Of a stretch of 64,000 nucleotides of DNA, positions 48,808 through 58,314 are shown in pieces. The translations under genes and the position numbers were made by a program. Numbering within the stretch: position 1 is the stretch's first letter; the number at the start of each line of letters is the position of its first letter. The notes beneath the pieces were generated by a model. The model had not been told where the DNA came from. It searched no databases and saw only the letters and a program-made list of their open reading frames with translations. Origin of the DNA: Rhizobiales bacterium YIM 77505 (GTDB lineage: Bacteria > Pseudomonadota > Alphaproteobacteria > Rhizobiales > Beijerinckiaceae); the NCBI GenBank assembly GCA_000745135.1, contig JQNH01000001.1, positions 4,127,298 through 4,191,297 of the forward strand, in the 5' to 3' direction.

Positions 48808-49983
48808 GTGGACGCTACCGCTTATGATCTGACAAGGCCGCTCGGCCTCGAGGACGGTCCTCGGGCCGAGGCTGGCCCGCGTCTGCACCGCCTCGAGCGG
48901 GTCCTCGCAGGGGCGATCCTCGCCGCCCTCGCGGGTCTTGCCGCCTATCTGGCGGTGGTGGATGACCCGCTCGGGGGCGAGCCGCACGTGGTGGTGCCGA
49001 TCGAGATCGCTCCCGCGCCGCGGCCGGCCGAGGCGCCGATGGCCGCAGGCGGAGAGCCTGCGCGGCGCAGCGCCGCCGAGGTCGAGGAAGCCTCAGGGGT
49101 GTCCATCCATCGGTCGGCCGGCGCGTCCGTGCCCGGAGCCGTGATCATCCGCGTGCCGGAGCCGGAAGGGATCAGACTGGCGCCCGCTCCAGACCCTAGG
49201 CTCGTCGAGCGCACGCGCTTTGGACTGCTCCCGAAGATTGGCGCCGACGGCGCGCGACCGGCACAGGTCTACGCCCGGCCGGCCGGCGCCCTGCCGGGCG
49301 GCGCGAGACCCGTCGCGCGCATCGCCCTCGTCGTGACCGGACTCGGGATCAGCCAGTCGGCGACGGCGAATGCCCTCGCCAAGCTGCCGCCCACGGTCAC
49401 GCTCGCCCTCGCTCCGTATGGGGCGGAGCTCGACCGGCTCGCCGCCCGCGCGCGCGACAAGGGGCACGAGCTCATGCTTCAGGTGCCGATGGAGCCTTTC
49501 GACTATCCCGACAACGACCCAGGTCCGCACACTCTCACGACCCGCGCCAAGACACCGGAAAACCTCGAGAAGCTGCACTGGGCGATGGGCCGGTTCACAG
49601 GCTATACCGGCATTGTGAACTTCATGGGCGCCAAGCTCACCGCCAACGATGCCGCTCTTTCTCCGATCTTGAGCGAGATCGGCGCCCGAGGGCTTCTGTT
49701 TCTCGACGACGGTTCGTCCTCCCGCTCGGTAGCGGCCACGGTGGCGTCCCGTGCTCGGACCCCGGCGGCCCGGGCGGATGCGGTCCTTGATGGCGTCCCC
49801 CAGGCGGAGGCCATCGACCGGGAACTTGCCCGCCTTGAAGAGGCGGCGAGGAAGCGGGGCGTCGCCGTCGGTGTGGCAAGCGCCCTTCCCGTCAGCGTCG
49901 ATCGGATCGTGCGCTGGGCCCAGACGCTCGAAGGGCGCGGCATTTTGCTGGTGCCGGTCAGCAGCGCCGTCGAGGCCCCCTGA
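48808..49983 (+). CDS. Divergent polysaccharide deacetylase family protein
   Basis: A 391-residue membrane-anchored protein: a cytosolic N-terminus, one membrane helix (about 31-50), a Pro/Ala-rich linker (about 65-160), then a divergent polysaccharide deacetylase fold (about 170-390). Segments [43 protein letters not shown] and [17 protein letters not shown] are family-typical. It follows envC and ctpA in many alphaproteobacteria. The start is GTG 48808. It ends one base into the rppH ATG (TGATG). Confidence 0.85.
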   Translation: MDATAYDLTRPLGLEDGPRAEAGPRLHRLERVLAGAILAALAGLAAYLAVVDDPLGGEPHVVVPIEIAPAPRPAEAPMAAGGEPARRSAAEVEEASGVSIHRSAGASVPGAVIIRVPEPEGIRLAPAPDPRLVERTRFGLLPKIGADGARPAQVYARPAGALPGGARPVARIALVVTGLGISQSATANALAKLPPTVTLALAPYGAELDRLAARARDKGHELMLQVPMEPFDYPDNDPGPHTLTTRAKTPENLEKLHWAMGRFTGYTGIVNFMGAKLTANDAALSPILSEIGARGLLFLDDGSSSRSVAATVASRARTPAARADAVLDGVPQAEAIDRELARLEEAARKRGVAVGVASALPVSVDRIVRWAQTLEGRGILLVPVSSAVEAP

Positions 49984-50537
49984 TGGCGAGGCGCGGATCG
50001 ATGCGACCGCTCGAGGATCTCCCCTACCGGCCCTGTGTGGGCATTGTGCTTCTCAACCGGGACGGGCTCGCCTTCATTGGCCGTCGTCGCTCCGAGGCCG
50101 GTCCCGAGCATGTCTCCGAGGGTTATGCCTGGCAGATGCCGCAGGGCGGCATTGACCCAGGAGAGGAGCCTTATGACGCGGCCGTTCGCGAGCTTTATGA
50201 GGAAACCGGCGTGCGGTCGGTGTCCTTTCTCGCCGAAGCGCCGGACTGGTACGCTTACGACCTGCCGCCGGTCGTGGCCGGCCGCGCCTGGAAGGGGCGC
50301 TACCGCGGGCAGACGCAGAAATGGTTCGCCTTCCGGTTCACCGGACCTGAGAGCGAGATCAACATCGCTCATCCGGGCGGGCATCGTCCGGAGTTCGATG
50401 CGTGGCGCTGGGAGCGGCTCGAGCTCTTGCCGTCGCTGATCATCCCGTTCAAGCGGCCGGTCTACGAGCAGGTGGTGGCCGCCTTCCGCCATCTCGCCAA
50501 GCCCGAGGTCGGCGCCGAGGACGTGCGAGGCGCCTGA
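49983..50537 (+). CDS. rppH: RNA pyrophosphohydrolase RppH (Nudix)
   Basis: A 184-residue Nudix hydrolase that removes 5' pyrophosphate from primary transcripts, starting mRNA decay. The full Nudix box [23 protein letters not shown] is present (split as [12 protein letters not shown] at about 56-67 and [11 protein letters not shown] at 68-78). QMPQGGI and the [15 protein letters not shown] strand are typical of RppH/IalA. ATG 49983 overlaps the deacetylase stop; a second in-frame ATG lies at 50001. Confidence 0.93.
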   Translation: MARRGSMRPLEDLPYRPCVGIVLLNRDGLAFIGRRRSEAGPEHVSEGYAWQMPQGGIDPGEEPYDAAVRELYEETGVRSVSFLAEAPDWYAYDLPPVVAGRAWKGRYRGQTQKWFAFRFTGPESEINIAHPGGHRPEFDAWRWERLELLPSLIIPFKRPVYEQVVAAFRHLAKPEVGAEDVRGA

Positions 50538-50726
50538 AGCTCTCCCAGGCGGGATCGGCCCGCTTTCGTCGCCTCAGGGGCGGATTCGTCCAGGCGTCCG
50601 GCGTGGAAATGGCTCCCGTCTCCATTTCCTTGCGGCCCCTCCTCGCGTAAGAGCGGGACGCCGGACTTGCCCGCACCGGGCGCCGCTTCGGCAAGGCCGA
50701 TGTGAGATGCCGGAGAGTTCCTATCC

Positions 50727-51371
50727 GTGATTCGTTGGACGCTGCGCATCGCCGCCGTTTTGGCAGTTGGCTGGATCATCTGCGTGGCTTCGCCCTTCGT
50801 GGCGCTCCACGACCTGGGCCGGGCCGTTCAGGAACAGGATCTCGAGGCCATCCGAGACCGGGTCAATTTCCGGGCGGTTCGCCTCTCGCTCCTGCGCCAG
50901 ATCGCCCATGCCTATGTGGATGAGAGCGCCGGCGGCGCGCTCGGCCGCGGCGAGCGGCAGCTCGCGGTGGAGGCCGCTATCGCGGTGGCCGATCCCGTTC
51001 TGGAGCAGTTGCTGACGCCGGAAGCGCTCGTCACCCTGCTCGGCCAAGGCCGCCTCGAGATCCAGGTCGCCTCCCAGGATCGGAGCCCGCCGCGGCCGGT
51101 CCAGATCCCGACGGGCGCCCCGGCCGTCGCCGGCGCCCTGCGGGTCCGCTCGCTGGGATCCGCGTTCCGCCTCTTCGCCGACGCGGAGCTGCGCGGCTTC
51201 CGCACCATTGTGATCGCCCTTCCGGCCCGCTTCCCGCCGGAGCACCGCTTCCGTCTGCGCCTGCGCCTCGTGCGCTGGACCTGGCGCCTGGTGAGCCTGG
51301 AGCTTTCCGAGGAGGTCTTGAGGCGTCTCGTGGAGGCCCTCCCGAAGGCGCCCACGCGGCGGGGAAGCTAG
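50727..51371 (+). CDS. DUF2939 domain-containing protein
   Basis: A 214-residue protein with a membrane or signal helix (about 5-25) followed by a DUF2939-like domain: ALHDLGRAVQEQDLEAIRDRVNFRAVRLSLLRQ is the recognisable segment (about 27-59). The rest is Arg-rich with a final strand-rich portion (about 150-200). Function is unknown. The start is GTG 50727. It is separated from rppH by about 190 bases. Confidence 0.75.
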   Translation: MIRWTLRIAAVLAVGWIICVASPFVALHDLGRAVQEQDLEAIRDRVNFRAVRLSLLRQIAHAYVDESAGGALGRGERQLAVEAAIAVADPVLEQLLTPEALVTLLGQGRLEIQVASQDRSPPRPVQIPTGAPAVAGALRVRSLGSAFRLFADAELRGFRTIVIALPARFPPEHRFRLRLRLVRWTWRLVSLELSEEVLRRLVEALPKAPTRRGS

Positions 51372-51478
51372 AGCCCGTTGCCAGGGTTCAAGCGCCACCC
51401 TCCCACCACCCTCCATCCTCTTTCCCGGAGGCGTGGAGCGTCTGAAAGAAGCGGAACGCAGTCCGGGACGGAAGCGGA

Positions 51479-51509
51479 AGGACTTGCTGCGCAGCAGCAC
51501 CGTATAGAG
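51479..51509. repeat. REP-like palindromic element, copy 1
   Basis: The core GCTGCGCAGCAGCAC forms a short stem. It matches the minus strand of 60110-60140 at 24 of 31 positions by eye. Both copies are intergenic. Confidence 0.45.
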
Positions 51510-51532
51510 CCTACGGTCGAACCGCGGGGCCG

Positions 51533-51556
51533 AAAAAAGGGCGGCCGAAGCCGCCC
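51533..51556 (-). terminator. Intrinsic terminator of the DUF1236 gene
   Basis: On the minus strand GGGCGGC-TTCG-GCCGCCC is followed by TTTTTT, a classic UUCG-capped terminator. It lies 27 bases after the stop of the minus-strand gene. Confidence 0.85.
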
Positions 51557-51582
51557 CTTCGTCGCCAAGCGCCGGGCCTCGA

Positions 51583-52245
51583 TCAGCCGCGCCGCTCGAT
51601 CACCGTGATGATGCGCCGCGAGCTTGGTTCCACAAGCACGATCTGATCGCGCACCACGACGTAGCGGCACTCGCGCAGGTTGGGAAGGACTTCCACCACC
51701 TCGCCCGGGCAGGTGTGCAGCGTGACGGTGGAGGGGATTACCGCCCCGGCGCTGATGGAGAAGTTCACATTGGTGACCGGCTCCACCTTCACGCTCGAAA
51801 AAGCGCGGGTGATCTGGGTGCGCTGCTCCGAGGTGATGTTGGTGGTGCTGACGCTGCCGGTGGTGGAGCTTTGATTGCTCCCGCCCTGGCCAGAGGCCTG
51901 GCCCGAAGCTTGGCCCGAGGTCTGGCCGGAGGTGCCGGCGCTGCCGCTCGCCCCCTGCTGCGTTCCTGAGCCGGCCGTCCCGGAGCTGCGAGAGCCACCG
52001 GATTGGGTTGCGGCGCTGCCGGCACCGCTGCTGCCGCTGCCCATGGTCTGGGAGCCGGAGGAGCCCGCGCCCATGCTGCCCGAGGAGCCGCCGCTCGTGG
52101 ACGGGCTCATGGTTCCGCCGCTGGTCGAGCCGCTGCTCGCGCCCGCTCCGCCGCCGCCCGCCGAACCGCCGGTCTGCGCGATGCCGGCTGCGATGCCCAG
52201 GGCAAGCGTAGCGACGGCCGCGGTGCTCAACAAACCGTACCGCAT
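51583..52245 (-). CDS. Exported Gly/Ser-rich DUF1236-like protein
   Basis: A 220-residue secreted protein: a signal peptide (about 1-22, YGLLSTAAVATLALGIAAG), a long low-complexity Gly/Ser/Thr region (about 25-130) including tandem SGQ/ASGQ triplets, then a compact C-terminal domain (about 135-220). The ending EVVEVLPNLRECRYVVVRDQIVLVEPSSRRIITVIE resembles DUF1236, a family common in Hyphomicrobiales and of unknown function. ATG 52245 has a strong AGGAGGT site. The low-complexity DNA is strand-asymmetric and repeat-rich, so length variation between strains is likely. Confidence 0.8.
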   Translation of the reverse strand: MRYGLLSTAAVATLALGIAAGIAQTGGSAGGGGAGASSGSTSGGTMSPSTSGGSSGSMGAGSSGSQTMGSGSSGAGSAATQSGGSRSSGTAGSGTQQGASGSAGTSGQTSGQASGQASGQGGSNQSSTTGSVSTTNITSEQRTQITRAFSSVKVEPVTNVNFSISAGAVIPSTVTLHTCPGEVVEVLPNLRECRYVVVRDQIVLVEPSSRRIITVIERRG

Positions 52246-52483
52246 CTCATGACCTCCTGTTTCCGGCGAAGAATTCGCCTTAGAGGTCCATGAAACGCGG
52301 CAATGGTGGAAAGGTTTCAAACGACAACGTCAGACGCAGCAAAGTATTCGTGCAGGGGATAACAAACAAAAATATCCACTCGCGGCGCGCAAGGAATGCG
52401 ACACCGGTGCGGGCCTCGACAAGGCTCAAGATGCGCCATGGAGCCTGGATGGGCCGAACTGAACTTGGCGTGAACGGCTCCTT

Positions 52484-53701
52484 TCAAGGCGACCGGTCGA
52501 GCAGCGCCGGTGCGATCGACGGGTCGAGGCTTTCGCGGCCCTCCTGTCGCCGGACGAAGCCGAACCCGTCCGCATACTCCCAGTGGGTCCAGCCGATGCA
52601 GTGGCGTTCCGCGGCGCGTCGCACCGCCCGGATCCAGGCGGCACGCGCTTGGGGGGGCGCCTTGAACGCGAGGACGCCGAATTCATTGACGATCACCGGC
52701 CGCCCCGAGCGCAGCATCCATCGGGCCACGCCGGCGAAGATGCTCTCAATGCGCCCTGCCGTCCAAGGCTCTCGGTACTGCTTGAGGATTTCGGCCGCGG
52801 CCGCCGGCCGTCCCTCGCGGGTGAGGCGAGCCAGTTCCGGCTCCGCCTCCTTGAGCCCTCCAGGGAAGGGAAGGTTCGCCACAGCGGCGATCGGCTCGGT
52901 GGACCAGCTCATCCCCTGATGGGTGAAGGCCATCGGGTCGTAGAAATGGAAGGCGTAGACGATGTTCCGGTCCGCGAGCGGCTCGAGCGCTTCGAGCGCT
53001 TCGTGGCGCTGGTAGTTGGCAGGTCCGTAGATCAGGGTGTGCCCGGGCGCAGCCGCCCGGATCGCGGCGACGACCCGCGGTCCTTGCTCGCGCCAGACGT
53101 CCGGCGGGACCACGGGCTCGTTGAGGACCTCGAAGAAGACGCGCTCCGCATCGAGCTGCGCATAGCGGCGGGCGACCTCGCGCCAGGTTTCGATCAGGAC
53201 GGCCAGGCCGGCCGGAGGATCGGCTGTGTGGAGGTCGCCGAAGCGTTCGCCCGGATGCATGTCCACCGACACGGCAAAGCCGAGGCGAAGAAGGAGCGTC
53301 AGCGCGGCATCGGTTGTCTCAAAGGCGCGCTCGATGTCCGCCGGGGCGCTCCAGCGCGGATGGAGATGCTCGAGCCGCAAGGGCAGGCGCACATGGCTCA
53401 GTCCGGCGCTTCGCAGGTCGCGCAGCATCGCTTCGCTCGGAGGGCGCGCGGGCGCTTCGTCCACCCAGCCTGGAAGCGAGAAGCCGCGCGCCAGGAGGCG
53501 CAGGCGCCCTGGCGGCACGCCCGCTCCCGTCTCGATGAGGCGGCAGGCGGCCTTGGCCACCTCGCCGGTCGCGGCGGCCCGAGCGGTTTGCGATGCCGCC
53601 GAAAGGCTTGCCGCCACGAGGAGGACATAGAGCAGGCCGCCCGCATGGCGCGGCGGCGACGGACGCCATGCGTGCCTGCTTGAGGAAGGAGACCGGCCCA
53701 T
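52484..53701 (-). CDS. Glycoside hydrolase family 5 (cellulase-type)
   Basis: A 405-residue exported hydrolase: a signal peptide (about 20-43), then a TIM barrel (about 65-395). The acid/base Glu195 lies in VFFEVLNEP and the nucleophile Glu340 in IVNEFG, matching GH5. FHFYDPMAFTHQ and the Trp-rich IGWTHWEYADGFG support the fold. It may act on beta-glucan or cellulose; some bacteria have such an enzyme in exopolysaccharide loci, but no such neighbours are seen here. ATG 53701. Confidence 0.88.
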   Translation of the reverse strand: MGRSPSSSRHAWRPSPPRHAGGLLYVLLVAASLSAASQTARAAATGEVAKAACRLIETGAGVPPGRLRLLARGFSLPGWVDEAPARPPSEAMLRDLRSAGLSHVRLPLRLEHLHPRWSAPADIERAFETTDAALTLLLRLGFAVSVDMHPGERFGDLHTADPPAGLAVLIETWREVARRYAQLDAERVFFEVLNEPVVPPDVWREQGPRVVAAIRAAAPGHTLIYGPANYQRHEALEALEPLADRNIVYAFHFYDPMAFTHQGMSWSTEPIAAVANLPFPGGLKEAEPELARLTREGRPAAAAEILKQYREPWTAGRIESIFAGVARWMLRSGRPVIVNEFGVLAFKAPPQARAAWIRAVRRAAERHCIGWTHWEYADGFGFVRRQEGRESLDPSIAPALLDRSP

Positions 53702-53809
53702 CGGAGCAGGATGGACCGGCTGCGCTTACCATTCGGGAAACGAGCGGCCGCACTGCCCCTCCTGCGCAGATCTGCCGCGGCAAGGGACGTGGCGTCGCCG
53801 TCGCGCTCA

Positions 53810-54949
53810 TCAGGTGATGTGGGCGCCGCGCGTCTCCACATAGCAGGCATAGAGCGACTGGCTCGCGGTCATGAAGAGACGGTTGCGCTTTGCGCCGCCG
53901 AAGCAGACGTTGGAGCAGATCTCGGGCAGACGGATCTGGCCGATCCGCGCCCCGTCCGGCGCGAAGATGTGCACGCCGTCATAGCCGTCGCCGACCCATC
54001 CCGCGCCGGCCCACACATTGCCGTCCTCGTCGCAACGGATGCCGTCGGCGAAGCCGGCCTTGCCGTCCATCTCCATGCTGGTGAAGGTCCGCGGGTTCGC
54101 GAGCTTCTGGCCGCTCACCTCGTAGACCCAGATGATGCTCTTCGCCTGGTCGTAATGCGACTTGCCGGTGTCGGCCACGTAGAGCCGGCTGTAGTCGTTG
54201 GAGAAGCACAAGCCGTTCGGCTTGAACGGCTCGTCGGCAACCTTGGTGATCGCTCCGCTCTTGTCGATCCGGTAGATCGCCTCCTTGCGGATCGGCTGGG
54301 GGCTTGTGGCGCTGCCCGGCAGGCGATGGCCCTCGTATTCCATGAGCGAGCCGTAACCCGGATCGGTGAACCAGATCGAGCCGTCGTTCGGGTGCACGAC
54401 GGCATCGTTCGGCGCGTTGAACTCCTGTCCCTCGAACTTGTCGGCCAGGACGGTCACCTTGCCGTCGTGCTCGTAGCGCACGACCTTGCGGGTGCCGTGC
54501 TGGCAGGCGATCTGGCGGCCCTCGAAATCGAAGGTGTTGCCGTTGGAGTTGCCGGCCGGATAGCGGAAGCGCCGGGAGATGTGTCCGTCCTCCTCCAGGT
54601 AGCGCAGGTTCTCGTCGTTCGGGATGTCGCTCCACAACAGGTAGCGGCCCACACCGCTCCAGGCGGGTCCCTCGGCCCACAGGGTCCCGGTGTAGAGGCG
54701 TTGGATCGGCGTGTTGCCGAGCTTGTACTTGAAGCGCTTGTCGAGCACGACGATGTCGGGATCGGGATAGCGCTGAGGCGGCGCGCCGGCGTCGAAGTTG
54801 CGGGCGAACGCCTCGGGCGCCATGGCGGTGAGGCCGGCGAGCGCCGTCGCCTTGGCGAGGAAGGCGCGCCGGTCGAGGCCCGGACGATCGGCCGGCTGCG
54901 GCTTGGGCGTGGCGAGATCGACGAATCGGTGAAGCTGGACGCGGGCCAT
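53810..54949 (-). CDS. Tat-exported SMP-30/gluconolactonase family protein
   Basis: A 379-residue sugar-lactone hydrolase-like beta-propeller. The N-terminus has a twin-arginine signal (LDRRAFLAKATALAGL, about 25-40), so it is exported folded. SMP-30 segments follow: LWAEGPAWSGVGRYLLWSDI, GNTFDFEGRQIACQHGTRKVVRYE, FNAPNDAVVHPNDGSIWFTDP, PNGLCFSNDYSRLYVADT and GFADGIRCDEDGNVWAGAG, which supply metal-binding Glu, Asn and Asp. ATG 54949 has a GGGAGG site; the longer frame upstream has no support. IS630 is inserted about 57 bases upstream and may separate it from its promoter. Confidence 0.9.
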   Translation of the reverse strand: MARVQLHRFVDLATPKPQPADRPGLDRRAFLAKATALAGLTAMAPEAFARNFDAGAPPQRYPDPDIVVLDKRFKYKLGNTPIQRLYTGTLWAEGPAWSGVGRYLLWSDIPNDENLRYLEEDGHISRRFRYPAGNSNGNTFDFEGRQIACQHGTRKVVRYEHDGKVTVLADKFEGQEFNAPNDAVVHPNDGSIWFTDPGYGSLMEYEGHRLPGSATSPQPIRKEAIYRIDKSGAITKVADEPFKPNGLCFSNDYSRLYVADTGKSHYDQAKSIIWVYEVSGQKLANPRTFTSMEMDGKAGFADGIRCDEDGNVWAGAGWVGDGYDGVHIFAPDGARIGQIRLPEICSNVCFGGAKRNRLFMTASQSLYACYVETRGAHIT

Positions 54950-55007
54950 GGCAATTCCTCCCGTGACGCTGCAAGCGCGGAAGGCGGCCTTCGCAGGTCG
55001 AAAATTA

Positions 55008-56047
55008 GAGCACGCTCTGTTTAGACGGAAGCATAGCCGGCGTTTGTCAGGTAGTTGGCGCATTCCGTGGGTGGGAAGAGCTCGAGAAGGTCGCCCAGCT
55101 TTCGCCAGGTGGCCTCGACGGTGCGGGCTTCGGCCCTGCGGATCAGGTGCTTGAGCTTGGCGAAGAGCTGCTCGATCGGGTTCAGGTCGGGGCTGTAGGG
55201 GGGCAGGAACAGAAGATGGGCGCCGGCGGCCCGGACGGCGCGTCGCGCGGCTTGCCCTTTGTGGCTGCCGAGATTGTCGAGGACGACGACGTCACCCGGA
55301 GCGAGCGTCGGAACGAGCACCTTCTCGACATAGAGGGTGAACAGCTCGCCGTTGATCGGGCCGTCGATGATCCAGGGAGCATCGATGCGATCGGCGCGAA
55401 GCGCGGCGATGAAGGTGAGCGTCTTCCAGTGGCCGTGCGGCACGCGGGCCGCAAGGCGCTGGCCGCGCGGTCCCCAGCCTCGCAGGGGCGCCATATTGGT
55501 CTTGACCCATGTCTCGTCGATGAAGACGAGCCGCCTTGCATCGATGCGGCCCTGATGGGCCTTCCAGCGCGCCCGCCTGCGGGCGATGTCAGGCCGCGTC
55601 TGCTCGGCCGGCAGCACGGTTTTTTTTGAAGCTCAGTCCTTCGGCGTGCAGGAAGACCCAGACGGCGCGGCGGTCGCTCTTAATGCCGCGTTCGGCCAGT
55701 TCCATCACCAAGCCGCGGGTCGTAAACGGTCCGGACCGGCAGCGCTCGCGCAGCCACTCGGCCAGCTCTCCGCGGAGCTTGGGTTTCTTGTGGCCGCCGA
55801 CTTGGTCGGGCGCCAGCGAGCCCGTCTCGCGCTTGCGCTTCATCCACTTCGAGATGCAGGACGGGCTGATCCTGAGCGCCGCCGCCACCGCCCGCGTCGT
55901 CGCGCCCGCCTCGTAGCGGGCCACAGCCCGTTCGCGCAAATCCTCAGAGTAGGGTCGTGTCATCCAATGCTGGCCTCCCCCAGCACGGATCTTGAATCAC
56001 ACCCCGACCTCAAACGGAATCCAATTCCGCTAAACCGAAGCGCGCTC
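55008..56047 (-). mobile_element. IS630 family insertion sequence, complete
   Basis: A 1040-bp element with imperfect terminal inverted repeats of about 25 bases; the left end GAGCACGCT...TTTAGACGGAA pairs with the right end GAGCGCGCT...TTTAGCGGAA. It is flanked by TA on both sides (55006-55007 and 56048-56049), the usual IS630 target duplication. It carries one transposase in two frames. The right end forms part of a CTAG that is the target of the adjacent IS481 element. Confidence 0.85.
55021..55963 (-). CDS. IS630 transposase (two frames joined at an A8 run)
   Basis: OrfA (55963-55589) has the helix-turn-helix half, SEDLRERAVARYEAGATTRAVAAAL and the PKLRGELAEWLRER segment. OrfB (to 55021) has the DDE half: Asp in FIDETWVKTNM, Asp in VVLDNLGSHKG and Glu in LNPIEQLFAKLK. 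The frames meet at eight A residues (minus strand of 55620-55627); losing one A, by transcriptional slippage or +1 frameshift, fuses them into one protein, a known IS630 strategy. All catalytic residues are present, so it may be active. Confidence 0.85.
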
Positions 56048-56050
56048 TAG

Positions 56051-57071
56051 ATGTCGAAGCTATGAAGGTTGTTCATCCGGGGCTGAGGTGTGAGGCTGGG
56101 GTTGCGAAGCCAACCAACCCCGACCGGAGCACCCGGATGAACGTTCACCAGCATGCCCGCATGACGGTCCATGGTCGAGCCCTTCTCGTGTCGCGCATCC
56201 GCCAGGAGGGCTGGCGCGTGAGGGATGCGGCTGGCGCCGCCGGCGTCTCGGAGCGAACTGCCTACAAATGGCTGGCGCGCTTTCGGGCCGGCGGCGAGCG
56301 GATGCTTCACGACAGGAGCTCGGCGCCGGCCCGGCCGCGTCGTCGCCTGTCGCCCGAGACCCTCGCCGCCATCGAGCGGCTGCGCCGCCAGCGCCTCTCC
56401 GGCCCGGCGATCGCCCGCCAGCTCGGCCAGCCGCGCTCCACGGTCGGCGCCGTGCTGCGCCGCCTCGGGCTCGGGCGCCGCGCGGCCATTGAGCCCAAGC
56501 CCCCGGTTGTGCGTTACGAGCGGGAGCGGCCCGGCGAACTCATCCATCTCGACACCAAGAAGCTTGGACGCATCGCCAGGCCAAGCCATCGCGTCACCGG
56601 CAACCGACGCGATCGGGTCGCCGGCACAGGGTGGGAGCACCTGCACGTCGCCGTGGATGACGCCTCGCGCCTCGCCTACACCGAGGTGCTGCCGAGCGAG
56701 CGCAAGGAGGACGCCGTGGCCTTCCTGTCCCGGGCGCTCGCCTTCTTCGCAGCCCACGGCGTCCGCGTCGAGCGCGTCATGACCGACAACGGCTCGGCCT
56801 ACAAAAGCTTCGCCTTCCGCAACCGCCTGGCCGAGGCAGGCCTGCGCCATATCCGCACCAAGCCCTACACGCCCAGGACCAACGGAAAAGCCGAACGCTT
56901 CATCCAGACCAGCCTCCGCGAGTGGGCCTACGCCCGAACCTACCAGACCTCTGCCGAGCGAGCCCACGCCATGCAGCCCTGGATCACCGCCTACAACTCC
57001 ACCCGACCCCACTCAGCCCTCGGCGGAAAACCACCCCTCAGCCGCCTGAACAACGTGCTTGGATTCGACAT
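56051..57071 (+). mobile_element. IS481 family insertion sequence, complete
   Basis: The element has terminal inverted repeats ATGTCGAA/TTCGACAT with further pairing inside (GTTGTTCA at both ends). It is flanked by CTAG at 56047-56050 and 57072-57075, matching the NCTAGN target known for IS481. The left CTAG is built from the last base of IS630 (C), its TA duplication and the host G, so IS481 landed on the IS630 end. Confidence 0.85.
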
Positions 57072-57075
57072 CTAG
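56137..57075 (+). CDS. IS481 family transposase
   Basis: A 312-residue DDE transposase: N-terminal helix-turn-helix regions (about 10-100, RDAAGAAGVSERTAYKWLARF and GPAIARQLGQPRSTV), then an rve-type catalytic domain with Asp in LIHLDTKKL, Asp in VMTDNGSAYKS and Glu in NGKAERFIQT. The C-terminus ends NNVLGFDI, and the stop codon TAG lies inside the right-hand CTAG target duplication rather than in the element. ATG 56137 is used. The gene is intact. Confidence 0.92.
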   Translation: MNVHQHARMTVHGRALLVSRIRQEGWRVRDAAGAAGVSERTAYKWLARFRAGGERMLHDRSSAPARPRRRLSPETLAAIERLRRQRLSGPAIARQLGQPRSTVGAVLRRLGLGRRAAIEPKPPVVRYERERPGELIHLDTKKLGRIARPSHRVTGNRRDRVAGTGWEHLHVAVDDASRLAYTEVLPSERKEDAVAFLSRALAFFAAHGVRVERVMTDNGSAYKSFAFRNRLAEAGLRHIRTKPYTPRTNGKAERFIQTSLREWAYARTYQTSAERAHAMQPWITAYNSTRPHSALGGKPPLSRLNNVLGFDI

Positions 57076-57366
57076 ATCAGCTCAATCGTCGAGAAGAGGA
57101 CGCAACGCCCCGGCGATCCTCCCGCGGGGAGGATTGAACGTCAGAAGCCCTGCCGGCGCAAGGGTCGCAGGCAGCAGGGCGGGCGGGGCGAAGGACATCG
57201 GGTAAGGGGAGGGAGCGGGAGTCGCGGCGCCGAGACGTCGCGCAGCCTCGCGCGCCTAAGGTCGAAGGAAGGGAGCGTACCCCGTCCACACGTCCTGTCG
57301 CGAGGCCGGCCGTCCCACGCACCTTCGCGCCCGCCCGCCCTCGTCAGGTGGCCGAGCGAACAGGTC
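57076..57366. other. Intergenic region between IS481 and tRNA-Leu
   Basis: About 290 bases, very GC-rich, with no supported gene. I see no strong hairpin followed by T residues. Confidence 0.5.
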
Positions 57367-57369
57367 TGG

Positions 57370-57453
57370 TGCCCCTGGCCGGGATCGAACCAGCACGGTG
57401 TTGCCACCACCTGATTTTGAGTCAGGCGCGTCTACCAGTTCCGCCACAGGGGC
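57370..57453 (-). tRNA. tRNA-Leu (anticodon CAA)
   Basis: The minus strand gives a class II tRNA: acceptor GCCCCTG/CAGGGGC with discriminator A, D-arm GGCGGAACTGGTAGACGC, anticodon stem CCTGA/TCAGG around CTCAAAA (anticodon CAA), a long variable arm GGTGGTGGCAACACCGTG, and T-arm GGTTCGATCC. CCA is encoded at 57369-57367. Confidence 0.95.
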
Positions 57454-57732
57454 TTGCGTCGGCGAGTATCATGCGGCCTTGGCGAGGGTCAATGTTCGGA
57501 ACGCCCGCCACGACGAAGCGGCGCTGTGGACGACTTGCCCGGCCTCACGACGACAGAGACGGCGGGCGCTGCGCCGCGCCCGCTGCCCTTGGGCCGCAGA
57601 ACCCCATGGGGCCGATGCCGCGACCAAGCGGCCCCTCGCGGGGCGGCGCGAAGTGTGCTCAAAGGGCGGCGCCCGGCGTCAGCGACGCGCGACGTCATCC
57701 CCTCGGTCTTGATCCCGCCTGCGTCACCGCTC

Positions 57733-58314
57733 ATGTTTCGACGCCTCTACGACTGGACCCTGTCGCTCGCAGGGCGACCTGCCGCTCCTTACGCCTTGGG
57801 AGCGGTCTCCTTTGCGGAAAGCTCGTTCTTCCCGGTTCCCCCCGATGTCATGCTGGTGCCCATGGCCCTGGCGCGCCCGGAGCGCGCTTGGGGGTATGCC
57901 CTTGTCACCACCCTGACCTCGGTCGCCGGCGGCCTCCTGGGCTATGCCATCGGCGCGCTGCTCTATGATTCGATCGGCGTCTGGCTCTTCAAGGTCTATG
58001 GCCTGACGGAAGGGGCGGAGGCCTTTCGGGCGGCCTATGCGGAGTATGGTCACTGGGTGATCCTGCTGAAGGGCCTCACCCCCATCCCCTACAAGCTCGT
58101 GACCATCACCTCAGGATTTGCCGCCTACGACCTCGTCTGGTTCACGGTCCTGTCGCTCCTCACCCGCGGCGCCCGGTTCTTCTTCCTTGCGGCCCTGCTT
58201 GGCCGCTACGGAGAGCTCATCAAAGGCGTCCTCGACCGCCATTTCAACGCCGTCATGGCGCTCCTCGTCGCAACCATCGTCGCCGGCTTTGTCGCCTTCC
58301 GCTATGTCTTCTGA
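57733..58314 (+). CDS. YqaA family membrane protein (VTT/DedA-related)
   Basis: A 193-residue inner-membrane protein with about four to five helices and the VTT-like pattern AESSFFPVPPDVMLVPMALARP (about 28-49), GGLLGYAIGALLYDSIG and ILLKGLTPIPYKLVTITSGFAAYDLVWF. Related proteins act in membrane homeostasis or lipid flipping. ATG 57733 is chosen; the longer frame overlaps the tRNA-Leu region. Its last codons overlap the start of the DsbB-like gene. Confidence 0.88.
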   Translation: MFRRLYDWTLSLAGRPAAPYALGAVSFAESSFFPVPPDVMLVPMALARPERAWGYALVTTLTSVAGGLLGYAIGALLYDSIGVWLFKVYGLTEGAEAFRAAYAEYGHWVILLKGLTPIPYKLVTITSGFAAYDLVWFTVLSLLTRGARFFFLAALLGRYGELIKGVLDRHFNAVMALLVATIVAGFVAFRYVF

